Of a DNA stretch of 64,000 bases, positions 54,645-62,413 are shown one piece after another. Every line of letters starts with the position of its first letter. Positions within the stretch are counted from its first letter, which is position 1. A program made the position numbers and the translations under genes. The notes beneath the pieces were generated by a model that saw only the letters and a program-made list of their open reading frames with translations, was not told where the DNA came from and did no database searches. Origin of the DNA: Halorussus salinisoli (lineage in GTDB: Archaea; Halobacteriota; Halobacteria; Halobacteriales; Haladaptataceae); the NCBI GenBank assembly GCA_005239435.1, contig ML241305.1, positions 705,289 to 769,288 of the forward strand, written 5' to 3'.

Positions 54645-55622
54645 ATGGCGTACTACGCGGGCGTTGACCTCGGCGCGACGAACGTCAGGGCAGCAGTCGC
54701 CGACGACGAGGGGGACGTGGTGAGCGTCCACCGTGCGAACACACCCAACGGTCCGACCGGCATCGCGGTCACGGAGGCCGTGCTGGAGTGCCTCCGCGAG
54801 GCCTGCGATGCCGCCGACCTCGACCCGACTCAGATTCGGGCGGCGGGTATCGGCTCCATCGGACCCCTGGACCTCGCGGAGGGCGCGGTCGACAATCCGG
54901 CGAACCTTCCGGACACTATCGACCGCATCCCGCTGACGGGTCCCGTCGGGCAACTAATCGACAGCGACAGCGTCTACCTCCACAACGACACCGTGGCTGG
55001 CGTCATCGGCGAACGATTCTACAGCGACCGCAACCCCGACGACATGGTGTATCTGACCATCTCGTCGGGTATCGGCGCGGGCGTCAGCGTCGACGGACAG
55101 GTCCTCTCGGGGTGGGACGGCAACGCGGGCGAGGTCGGCCACATGGTCGTGGACCCGCGAGGCCGACGCACCTGCGGGTGCGGCCGAGAGGGTCACTGGG
55201 AGGCGTACTGTTCGGGCGAGAACATCCCCGAGTACGCCAAGTTGCTCGCCGAGGACGCCGGGAGCCTCGACACCCAACTCCCCCTCGACGACCCCGACTT
55301 CTCCGCGGTGGACGTGTTCGAGGCGGCGGGCGAAGACGAGTTCGCCGACCACGTCGTGGACCAACTCGCCCACTGGAACGCGCTCGGCGTGACCAACATC
55401 GCGCAGGCGTACGCTCCGCTGGTCGTCTACGTCGGCGGTGCAGTGGCGCTCAAGAACGAACACCTCGTCGTGGACCCGATTCGGGAGCGTCTCGACGACC
55501 TCGTGTTCAACAACGTCCCCGACGTGCAGTTGACCACGCTCGGCGACGACGTGGTGTTGAAGGGAGCCATCGCCAGCGCCCTGACCGGCGGTACCGGCGA
55601 CCGAACGAGTTCGATAGTCTAA
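54645..55622 (+). CDS. ROK-family sugar kinase
   Basis: 325-aa ROK kinase. The phosphate loop GVDLGATNVRAAV, the ISSGIGAGVSVDGQVLSGW block, GEVGHMVVDPRG and the zinc-binding CGCGREGHWEAYCSG are intact. A glucokinase-like role (ATP plus sugar) is likely but the sugar is unknown. Begins 160 bp after a divergent gene, so it has its own promoter. Confidence 0.92.
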   Translation: MAYYAGVDLGATNVRAAVADDEGDVVSVHRANTPNGPTGIAVTEAVLECLREACDAADLDPTQIRAAGIGSIGPLDLAEGAVDNPANLPDTIDRIPLTGPVGQLIDSDSVYLHNDTVAGVIGERFYSDRNPDDMVYLTISSGIGAGVSVDGQVLSGWDGNAGEVGHMVVDPRGRRTCGCGREGHWEAYCSGENIPEYAKLLAEDAGSLDTQLPLDDPDFSAVDVFEAAGEDEFADHVVDQLAHWNALGVTNIAQAYAPLVVYVGGAVALKNEHLVVDPIRERLDDLVFNNVPDVQLTTLGDDVVLKGAIASALTGGTGDRTSSIV

Positions 55623-55670
55623 CTCGCTTTCCGCCCACCTTTTATCCTCCTCCGTCCCTTGGATACAGCC

Positions 55671-57119
55671 ATGCATCGCCGCGAGTTTCTTCGGGGGGTC
55701 ACGGGGTCAGTCACACTTTCGTCGGTCGGAGTCGTCTCCTCGACCGGGACCGCGGCGGCCCATCCCGGACCGTACCGACCGCTGGGGAACGTGTCGGTCA
55801 CCAACGCCAAGGAGACCGTTCCGGACCCGAGCGGGAAGTTCGCTTACGTCGCCGCGACCGGTGGTTTCGCCACGGTGGACGTACAGATTCCGAGCGACCC
55901 GCAGGTCGTCTTCGAGGAGCGCGACCTGCTGGCCGACCGCGAAACCGGGCCGCTCCGGTTGATTCAGGACGTGAAAGTCGAAGGCGACCGACTGGTGGTC
56001 GCCGGCCCCGCGAACCCGCTCCGGGGAGACGTGCTACAGGGGTTCCTGCTATACGACGTGAGCAACCCCGCGAATCCACAGCAGGTCGCGTTCTACGAGA
56101 CCGAGTTCCCGATTCACAACTGCTTCATCCGGGACGGAATCGTCTACCTCACCGCCAACGGCAGTCAAACCAACTCGCTCGTGATGGTGGACGTGAGCGA
56201 CGGCGACCCCGAGGAGGTCGGGCGCTGGTCGCTCGCGGACCGTAACGAGGCGTGGTCCGAGGTGGCCTCGGGACTCTGGACCGTCCACGACGTGTGGGTG
56301 CAGGACGGTCGGGCGTACCTCGCGTACTGGGACGCCGGAACCTACATCGTGGACGTGAGCGACCCGTCCGATCCGTCGTTGGTCTCCCGAATCGGGGGCC
56401 AGTCGCTCGAAACGCTTCGCTCCGTCCAGGACGAGCAGGCACGCACCGAGAGCATCCGCCTGCCGGGGAACGCCCACTACGCGATGGCCAACGACGACGG
56501 CACCCTGCTCGGCGTCAACCAGGAGGCGTGGGAAGCCAGCGGGCAGGGCAGTCCCGGCGCGGTCGAACTCTGGGACATCTCGAACGCGGAGAACCCGACG
56601 CGACTCTCGACCGTCGAGGCTCCGCCCTCGCCCGACCCCACCATCGGCGGGACGTGGACCACCTCGCACAACTTCGACATCGTAGACGGGCGACTCTACT
56701 CCTCGTGGTATCAGGGCGGCGTGAAGATTCACGACATCTCCGACCCCGCGAACCCACGGGAGTTGGCGTGGTGGCGCAATCCGGACGAAACCTCCTTCTG
56801 GACCGCCAAGCGCGCACAGGGGGACTTCTTCGTCGCCAGCAGCATGGGTCGCCAGTCGAACGGGATGGGCGCGCTCTACACCTTCCCGAACCACGAGGGG
56901 CAGCAGAAGGACCCGCCGTCGCTGACGGCCGAAGCCACCGGGAACGCGACCGAGGGCGGGCAGACCGGGACGACGAGCGAGCAGGCGGCCTTGGCCGGCG
57001 AGACCACGACCAGCGAGTCCGACTCCGACGCGGCCACCGGAAGCACGCCTGGCTTCGGCGCTCCGGCCGCGTTCGCCGCACTCCTCGGCGCAGGCGCGTG
57101 GCGAACGCTCCGGAAATAA
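55671..57119 (+). CDS. Tat-exported LVIVD-repeat protein with PGF-CTERM anchor
   Basis: 482 aa. Tat-type signal [16 protein letters not shown], then LVIVD-like beta-propeller repeats ([54 protein letters not shown]), a Thr/Ser-rich linker (residues 415-460) and a C-terminal [18 protein letters not shown] plus basic end. The last part matches PGF-CTERM, a signal for archaeosortase A and lipid anchoring to the surface. Cell-surface protein. Start at ATG 55671. Confidence 0.88.
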   Translation: MHRREFLRGVTGSVTLSSVGVVSSTGTAAAHPGPYRPLGNVSVTNAKETVPDPSGKFAYVAATGGFATVDVQIPSDPQVVFEERDLLADRETGPLRLIQDVKVEGDRLVVAGPANPLRGDVLQGFLLYDVSNPANPQQVAFYETEFPIHNCFIRDGIVYLTANGSQTNSLVMVDVSDGDPEEVGRWSLADRNEAWSEVASGLWTVHDVWVQDGRAYLAYWDAGTYIVDVSDPSDPSLVSRIGGQSLETLRSVQDEQARTESIRLPGNAHYAMANDDGTLLGVNQEAWEASGQGSPGAVELWDISNAENPTRLSTVEAPPSPDPTIGGTWTTSHNFDIVDGRLYSSWYQGGVKIHDISDPANPRELAWWRNPDETSFWTAKRAQGDFFVASSMGRQSNGMGALYTFPNHEGQQKDPPSLTAEATGNATEGGQTGTTSEQAALAGETTTSESDSDAATGSTPGFGAPAAFAALLGAGAWRTLRK

Positions 57120-57160
57120 ACCCAAAGTCCTACCACCCCGGAAGACCCTACCTACTCCTA

Positions 57161-57523
57161 ATGACCGATGACGACGACTCCCTGCAGGCCCGCGTCGAGC
57201 GGTGGCTTACCGGGCAGATGCCCATCATCAGCATGCACGGCGGTGAGAGCGCCGTCCAGAAGGCCGACCCGAACAGCGGCGAGGTCGTCGTCGAACTCGG
57301 GGGTGCCTGCTCGGGGTGTGCCATCAGCCCCCGAACGGCCCAGAACATCAAACTCGACCTCGCCAAGGACTTCGAGGAAGTCGAGGACGTGACCGTCCGA
57401 GTCGCCGACGACGGAACCGGAGACTGGGACATCGACCAACCCGAGAGCGTCATGGGAATCGACCGAAACGAGGGCGGACGAGGGGGTCGCGGCGAGGGGT
57501 CGCCGAACAGCGACCGCTTCTGA
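57161..57523 (+). CDS. NifU-like Fe-S scaffold domain protein
   Basis: 120 aa. NifU C-terminal domain with the cluster motif [18 protein letters not shown]; strands VVVELGG and VTVRVADDG. Stand-alone NifU domains bind and pass on Fe-S clusters. The Gly/Arg-rich tail ([14 protein letters not shown]) is not part of the domain. Start at ATG 57161. Confidence 0.9.
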   Translation: MTDDDDSLQARVERWLTGQMPIISMHGGESAVQKADPNSGEVVVELGGACSGCAISPRTAQNIKLDLAKDFEEVEDVTVRVADDGTGDWDIDQPESVMGIDRNEGGRGGRGEGSPNSDRF

Positions 57524-57656
57524 GCAGGCAATCAGTTCTGACGAGTCGGAGTACCGCTGGGGAGACGAGTCGCTCCGATAGCAGTCGCCTCGGACGCCAC
57601 CGTCGCTACGCTCGTTTCGGCGTCGAAGAAGAAAGAACTGCAGGTGGGCCGCGAAG

Positions 57657-58052
57657 TTACGAGACGCCGTCGGGCTTTTCGGCGTCGTCCTCGACCTGCC
57701 GCTTCATCGAATCTCGGCGGGCCTTGGCGTCACGGCCCGTGGCTTCGAGCAGGAAGTCGTTTTTCTTGTCCACGGCGTCGGCGGCGGCGTCGGCGTTACC
57801 CTCGGCGATGACGTCCTCGGCGTCGCGCTCCTCGAAGTGGACCGCGAGTTTGTCCTTCTTGCCGCTGTACTCGGCCGCACCGGCGAGGATGCGGTCGAAG
57901 ACGGGGTTGTCGGGGTCCTCGACCACGTAGAGTTCGTGACCGTTGTGTTCCTCCGTCCCGGTGACTTCGCCGAAGTAGTCCTCGATTTTCGCCTTCATGT
58001 CCGGGATTCGGTCCTCCAGGTGTTCGCCGCGTCGCATCTTGTACTCCTTCAT
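57657..58052 (-). CDS. DUF5611 family protein
   Basis: 131 aa: MKEYKMRRGEHLEDRIPDM, then HNGHELYVVEDPDNPVFDRI and KKDKLAVHFEERDAEDVIAE, with a charged C-terminal helix. DUF5611 proteins are conserved in haloarchaea and of unknown function. ATG 58052 is the family start. Confidence 0.85.
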   Translation of the reverse strand: MKEYKMRRGEHLEDRIPDMKAKIEDYFGEVTGTEEHNGHELYVVEDPDNPVFDRILAGAAEYSGKKDKLAVHFEERDAEDVIAEGNADAAADAVDKKNDFLLEATGRDAKARRDSMKRQVEDDAEKPDGVS

Positions 58053-58142
58053 GGTAATCTCCCTTTGGACAGGGTGTGGTAAACCCTTTTCGCGTCGTTC
58101 CCCTTCTTGAATCCGACGTTTCTATCGCCTTAATCCGTCTCT

Positions 58143-59120
58143 CTACTCCTGGGCGAGATAGCCCCGAGCGCACTCGGGACAGATGTCGCCCGCGCGGAGC
58201 GACGATCCGGAGACGCTCACGCGGTACTCGCACTCGGGGCAGACGAACTCCGCGTCCACGTCCGGGTCGTCGGCCGGACCCGAGAGCGTCGGTGCCTCCG
58301 CGCCGGCCGAGATGCCCGACGAGAGTTCGGCGTCGTTCCCGCCGTCGTCGGGGGCCTGCAGGGTGTCGCCGTCGGCGTTGACGAACTCGACCTCGTCGCT
58401 TTCGTCGTCGGTCACGTCGGGCGAGGACTCCGGGGCGAGTCCGCCGCCGAACTCCACGTCGGTACTCGCACCGTCGCCCGGTTCGGCGTCGTAGCCCTCG
58501 TCCTCGCGGCCGACCTCGGGCCAGTCGGCGGGACCGCTCTCGTCGGCGTCCGCCGGGTGCGTGGTCTCGGCCTCGGGCCACTCGCCGGGAGTGCGTCCGT
58601 CGTCGCTCGAACTCGAATCCTCGTCGTCGTCCAGAATCACGCCGTCGTCGTCCGCGGCGGACGGGGGTTCCTCGAAGTCGTCGGCGGTGTCGCTCTCGGT
58701 TGCGTCGGCCGACGCCGACGACGTGTTCGGCGACGCGCCCGAGTTCGACGACGCGCTCGGATCCGAGGACCCGTCCGAACTCGGCGAGTCGGTCAGGATT
58801 TCGGCGTCGTCTCCGTCGGCGGGCGCACCCACCCCCGCGCTCGCGTCGGCCCCCGCGCTCGCGTCGGAAGTCGTACCCCCTCCTGCGCCAGACGAGGGTG
58901 CGTCCACCGCCGGGTCTTCCTCCGCAGTTTCGAGGTCCGGTGCGGGCGATTCGAGCGCAGTGACCTCCTTGTTCTCGGTGACTATCTTCCGGTCGCCACA
59001 CCGCTCGCACTCCTCGAACTCCCGAACCGTGACCACGACTTCGCTCCCCTGCTCCTCGCGTTCCCGTTCGATTTCTGCCTCCCCGTAGCTGTGGCCGAGT
59101 AGCGAACACCTGAGACTCAT
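58143..59120 (-). CDS. Acidic, low-complexity zinc-finger protein (DUF7093-like)
   Basis: 325 aa. A N-terminal zinc module (MSLRCSLLGHSYGEAEIERE, EFEECERCGDRKIVTE), then about 210 residues of Asp/Ser/Ala-rich low complexity (disordered), and a C-terminal ribbon (FVCPECEYRVSVSG, GDICPECARGYLAQE). Start at ATG 59120. Two zinc modules joined by a very long acidic linker suggest a tether between partners; role unknown. Divergent from the second orc locus. Confidence 0.8.
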   Translation of the reverse strand: MSLRCSLLGHSYGEAEIEREREEQGSEVVVTVREFEECERCGDRKIVTENKEVTALESPAPDLETAEEDPAVDAPSSGAGGGTTSDASAGADASAGVGAPADGDDAEILTDSPSSDGSSDPSASSNSGASPNTSSASADATESDTADDFEEPPSAADDDGVILDDDEDSSSSDDGRTPGEWPEAETTHPADADESGPADWPEVGREDEGYDAEPGDGASTDVEFGGGLAPESSPDVTDDESDEVEFVNADGDTLQAPDDGGNDAELSSGISAGAEAPTLSGPADDPDVDAEFVCPECEYRVSVSGSSLRAGDICPECARGYLAQE

Positions 59121-59412
59121 TGTGCTTTTCCTTACGTTCATGAATGGTAAACCCTGTGTTTCTGCGTGTGACGGGCGTCAGACGGCAACCGTTTACGATG
59201 CCGTGCCCGAAATCGACGCGACGAGTCGAGGCCGTGAACGACTCCGATGGTTGTAGGGAGTTACGGTGGTGGTAGACGAACGGTTATATTGACCGGGTTT
59301 TAGACGTGCTCGATTTGCAATAATTCGACTATTCGCGTCGAACCCCAGGCGGTCGCGTACGAACAAGGCGAGGAGAAGCTCACCTCCCTCGTCACAGGAG
59401 GTGAGTGAGACC

Positions 59413-59433
59413 GTTTCTGGAAATTCCGGAAAC
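59413..59433. repeat. Palindromic ORB-like element, locus 2 copy 1
   Basis: Arms GTTTCTGGAA and TTCCGGAAAC around a central A: near-perfect 21-bp dyad. GGAAAC-type cores are typical of haloarchaeal origin recognition boxes. 43 bp upstream of the orc start. Confidence 0.65.
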
Positions 59434-59445
59434 GAGCCCGCCAAG

Positions 59446-59451
59446 TTAAGT
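59446..59451 (+). promoter_or_regulatory. TATA element of the second orc gene
   Basis: TTAAGT centred about 27 bp before GTG 59476. It supports the shorter start. Confidence 0.55.
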
Positions 59452-59475
59452 ACTACCGACCTGATACAGCTATCT

Positions 59476-60501
59476 GTGATAACCGATGCTCGCGTCCTCC
59501 GGACCGGCTTCGTCCCCCGAGAAGTCGAGCATCGCGACGCCGAAGTCACCCACCTCACCGAAATCCTCGCTCCACTCATCGACGGCGACCCCGCCGACAC
59601 CACCCTCCTCCTCGGTCCCTCCGGCGTCGGCAAGACGTGTCTGGCGAAGTACACTGCCGAACAGCTCCGCCAGGAGGTCCTCGACGTCGAGTACCAGTAC
59701 GTCAACTGCTGGCAGAACTTCTCCGAGTTCCGTACCCTCTACCGCGTCCTCGATGGCCTCGGAAAAACCGTCGACATCCACCGCCAGTCGACACCACGTG
59801 ACGAACTCTACGAACGCCTCCGCCAGTACGACGGTCCGCCGTGCGTCGTGATCCTGGACGAGGCCGACCAGCTCGAGGACGAGAGCGTCCTCTACCATCT
59901 CCACGAGATGCCGCAGTTCTCGATGCTCCTCATCGCCAACCGCGAACGCGAACTGCTCGCGGGGGCCGACGAACGCCTCACCAGCCGCCTTCGGGGGAGC
60001 GAGCGCGTTCACTTCGACCGCTACAGCGCCGACCAACTGGTCTCGATCATGGACGCTCGGGTCAAGTGGGGCCTCGAGGAGGGCGTCGTCTCCGACGACC
60101 AGCTCGCGACCATCGCCGACGCCGCCGGGGGCGATGCGCGGGTCGCGCTCAGCATCCTCCGGACAGCAGCACGACAGGCACACCAGAACTACGAGTCGGA
60201 GATTACGGACGAGGTTCTGGAATCGGCAATGCCGCGAGCCCGCGCCGAGCGTCACGAGAAGGACGTCGACACGCTCACACCGCACCAGCGGACGCTCTAC
60301 CAGATCATCGAGGAACACGACGAGATCTCGCCGAACGACCTCTACGAGGAGTACAAAGAGCGGACGGACGACCCGAAGACCGACCGGACGGTCCGGAACT
60401 ACCTCTCGAAGATGGACCAGTACGACGTAATCGAGGCCGCGGGGACGAGCCGAGACCGGACGTACCGCTCGGTTTCGGAGACGTTCGACCGTATCGAGTA
60501 A
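59476..60501 (+). CDS. Second Orc1/Cdc6-family initiator
   Basis: 341 aa from GTG 59476. The start MITDARVLRTGFVPREVEHR matches short haloarchaeal Orc proteins; a GTG at 59401 would add an unconserved leader, and the TATA at -27 favours 59476. Walker A GPSGVGKT at 47-54, Walker B VVILDEADQL with D128/E129, and a C-terminal winged helix (EISPNDLYEEYKERTDD, TVRNYLSKMDQYDVI). It lacks the long acidic tail of the orc1 at 2468. Likely initiator for the adjacent palindromic ORB-like elements. Confidence 0.93.
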   Translation: MITDARVLRTGFVPREVEHRDAEVTHLTEILAPLIDGDPADTTLLLGPSGVGKTCLAKYTAEQLRQEVLDVEYQYVNCWQNFSEFRTLYRVLDGLGKTVDIHRQSTPRDELYERLRQYDGPPCVVILDEADQLEDESVLYHLHEMPQFSMLLIANRERELLAGADERLTSRLRGSERVHFDRYSADQLVSIMDARVKWGLEEGVVSDDQLATIADAAGGDARVALSILRTAARQAHQNYESEITDEVLESAMPRARAERHEKDVDTLTPHQRTLYQIIEEHDEISPNDLYEEYKERTDDPKTDRTVRNYLSKMDQYDVIEAAGTSRDRTYRSVSETFDRIE

Positions 60502-60615
60502 CTACGATACTTATCCTGCTCCCGCGCTCTTCTCTCTTAGATACGGAATGCCGAACGCGTTGTTCGATTAAACACCATCATATTTATGAAGTTAGAGTTT
60601 TACTTGTATTTTGAA

Positions 60616-61167
60616 ATGTACAGGAGAGATATGGTTAAGGCGGTTGGTGCATCGATTACGTCGCTGTCAGTACTGCCTGCGGCAGGGTCGGGTGCCCAGC
60701 AAACGGACGAGGGGGTTCGTCCAGTCGGGGGAGACGTCCCTAACGAGAACGTGCCTCGGGCAACGATCACACCGTTCATGCCGGAAGGGGATACCCGAGA
60801 AGTCGGACAGTTCATCACACTTCACGGCGGATGGAAAGTCGGTGAAGAACAGACTTTCGAAGCGATGACAGAACTGGTGAACAAGACGCGCCAAACGTTC
60901 ACCTACGGGGACCAATCGTTCGTTCTGGACAGCGAGGAGGACTGGGAAAGAGACGGCTACGGTGAGAATACCTACAAGTTCTCACACACTAAACCACCGT
61001 ACCCGAAAGGGGACCTGATCGAAGTGACGTGGGATGCGATCTTCACCGACTCCTACTACGATTCGTGGAGAGAGATGCAGTACGAGCCGGGTGACCGGTA
61101 CATGCCATGGGTGTTCCCTCTTTCGGAGACCTTCGAGATCGTCGGAAAGAACAGAGGGAAACGATAA
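60616..61167 (+). CDS. Exported orphan protein, AT-richer than its surroundings
   Basis: 183 aa. MYRRDMVKAVGASITSL at the N-terminus resembles a short Tat/Sec leader. No recognised domain; strands such as FITLHGGWKVGEEQTFE, KFSHTKPPYPKGDLIEVTWD and MPWVFPLSETFEIVGK suggest a beta-rich fold. Codon use is AT-richer than neighbouring core genes, a sign of transfer. Upstream TATTTAT at 60581-60587. Lies between the second orc gene and the polB cassette. Confidence 0.65.
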   Translation: MYRRDMVKAVGASITSLSVLPAAGSGAQQTDEGVRPVGGDVPNENVPRATITPFMPEGDTREVGQFITLHGGWKVGEEQTFEAMTELVNKTRQTFTYGDQSFVLDSEEDWERDGYGENTYKFSHTKPPYPKGDLIEVTWDAIFTDSYYDSWREMQYEPGDRYMPWVFPLSETFEIVGKNRGKR

Positions 61168-61290
61168 CAGGATCTCTGTAGCGGATAGTTGGCGGTAACT
61201 GGGATAGTCGAAAATGGCGCGGTTCAGCGATTCCACGGTTCGAGTCAGAGCCGGAAGTGAACAGACCGTACCACCAGAGACGAAGCACTA

Positions 61291-61311
61291 GTTTCGGAAC
61301 CATCTGGAAAC
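61291..61311. repeat. Palindromic ORB-like element, locus 2 copy 2
   Basis: GTTTCGGAACC and ATCTGGAAAC, the same GTTTC...GGAAAC outline as 59413-59433, with a less perfect dyad. Confidence 0.55.
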
Positions 61312-61365
61312 ACCGATAGGTAGCAGTCTGATCTACTGTATCGACCGGTGGTAGACGATAGGCTT

Positions 61366-61386
61366 CGTTCTGGAAGTTCCGGAAGG
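61366..61386. repeat. Palindromic ORB-like element, locus 2 copy 3
   Basis: TTCTGGAAGTTCCGGAA core, closely matching copy 1 (TTCTGGAAATTCCGGAA); the outer GTTTC/GAAAC arms are changed to CGTTC/GAAGG. Confidence 0.6.
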
Positions 61387-61399
61387 CGCGCGCCGACGC

Positions 61400-61405
61400 T
61401 TATCC
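61400..61405 (+). promoter_or_regulatory. TATA element of the replication cassette
   Basis: TTATCC centred about 27 bp before ATG 61429; it decides this start over an upstream in-frame GTG at 61348. Confidence 0.5.
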
Positions 61406-61428
61406 TGATACTCCACGTAGCAGTGTAC

Positions 61429-62130
61429 ATGCGAGCAACGAGACAGAACGGTGGGGTACCGGAACCGGAGCTACCCGAATTAGAGCCGGGTGTTCGACTC
61501 CTCGACGTGGAGGGCGACGACCGGGAGACCGGACCGCTTCACTCGCTCGTCCTCGATCATCTGCTGTTGAACGACGGGGGCGCCGTCTGGGTGGACGCGG
61601 ACGGCCACGCCGTGACGCGTTCCCTCGCCGCGCTCACGCCCAGTATGCGGATCCTCGACCGGATTCACGTCGCCCGTGGATTCACCGCCAACCAGCACTA
61701 CGAGCTCGTCCGAGCGCTTCCCGACCAGTTCGGCGAGGACACCTCGCTGGTCGTCTGTCCGGCGTTCGACCACCTCTACCGCGACGCTGAAGCGTACGCC
61801 GACGAAGGCGAAGACCTTCTGCTCCGGGCGCTTGCGACGGTTGCGAACCTCGCAAACCGACACGACGTCCCCGTCCTCGTGACGCGTTCCACGCGGGATT
61901 CGTTCTCGGACCCGCTCGACGCGGCCGCCCGAGAGACGATCCGATGTGAGCGGACCAAATTCGGACCGCGGTTCGTCGGTGACGAGTTCGAGACGCTCGT
62001 CTACCCGACGGAAAATGGCACGGTACAGACGACGCTCACGTTCTGGAAGCGCGTGCTCCAGGCTCGCGTGTCGGTCCAGAAGACCGCAAAAACGCCGACG
62101 CCGGAGGTGACCGTCGATGGGGCGTACTAA
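61429..62130 (+). CDS. RecA-like protein without a Walker A motif
   Basis: 233 aa. Layout matches RadA/RadB-like P-loop domains: LLLNDGGAVWVDADGHAVTR, the helix RILDRIHVARGFTANQHYEL, a Walker-B-like strand TSLVVCPAFDHLYRD and VPVLVTRSTRDSFSD, but there is no GxxxxGK(S/T) loop. It probably cannot hydrolyse ATP and acts structurally (inference). The stop overlaps the next gene by 14 bp. First gene of a probable operon leading to polB. Confidence 0.7.
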   Translation: MRATRQNGGVPEPELPELEPGVRLLDVEGDDRETGPLHSLVLDHLLLNDGGAVWVDADGHAVTRSLAALTPSMRILDRIHVARGFTANQHYELVRALPDQFGEDTSLVVCPAFDHLYRDAEAYADEGEDLLLRALATVANLANRHDVPVLVTRSTRDSFSDPLDAAARETIRCERTKFGPRFVGDEFETLVYPTENGTVQTTLTFWKRVLQARVSVQKTAKTPTPEVTVDGAY

Positions 62131-62407
62131 TCCGACGTTCCGCGACGTGCTCCGGTCGCTCGAAGATAGCTGGCAGGACTACCGCCGAGCACTCCGGAGG
62201 CCCGACCAAGACCGCTTCGACCGCCTCTGGGAGGACGCCCGCCGGTACGCCGACGCAGGTGGTTACCTCAACCACCAGAGTCCGATGGTCGTCGTGCTGT
62301 TCTCGATGGTGCTCGCCCACGAGAAGCGTATCGAAGACCTCGAGGCGGAACTGGAGGCAGAACGGACCGAGGACCTCGGCGACGACACGGACGACTCGGC
62401 CGAGTAG
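62117..62407 (+). CDS. Small charged protein in the polymerase cassette
   Basis: 96 aa: FRDVLRSLEDSWQDYRRALR, FDRLWEDARRYADAGGYLNH and VVLFSMVLAHEKRIEDLEAE, then acidic tail. Helical throughout, ending in a coiled-coil-like stretch. Overlaps the gene before it (14 bp) and ends 6 bp before polB, so it is co-translated. No known family could be named; likely a polymerase partner (inference). Confidence 0.7.
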   Translation: MGRTNPTFRDVLRSLEDSWQDYRRALRRPDQDRFDRLWEDARRYADAGGYLNHQSPMVVVLFSMVLAHEKRIEDLEAELEAERTEDLGDDTDDSAE

Positions 62408-62413
62408 GAGACG

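Larger units (their letters stand above)
59121..59475. other. AT-rich upstream region of the second orc gene (candidate second origin)
   Basis: 355 bp without a gene. 59281-59340 is AT-rich (GTTATATTGACCGGGTTTTAG). It holds a 21-bp near-perfect palindrome at 59413-59433 and a TATA box at 59446-59451. Confidence 0.55.

Noticed and set aside
59398..59405. Perfect Shine-Dalgarno-like GGAGGTGA upstream of the second orc gene
   Set aside because: No in-frame start codon lies 5-10 bp downstream; a TATA box at the right distance supports a leaderless start at 59476 instead.
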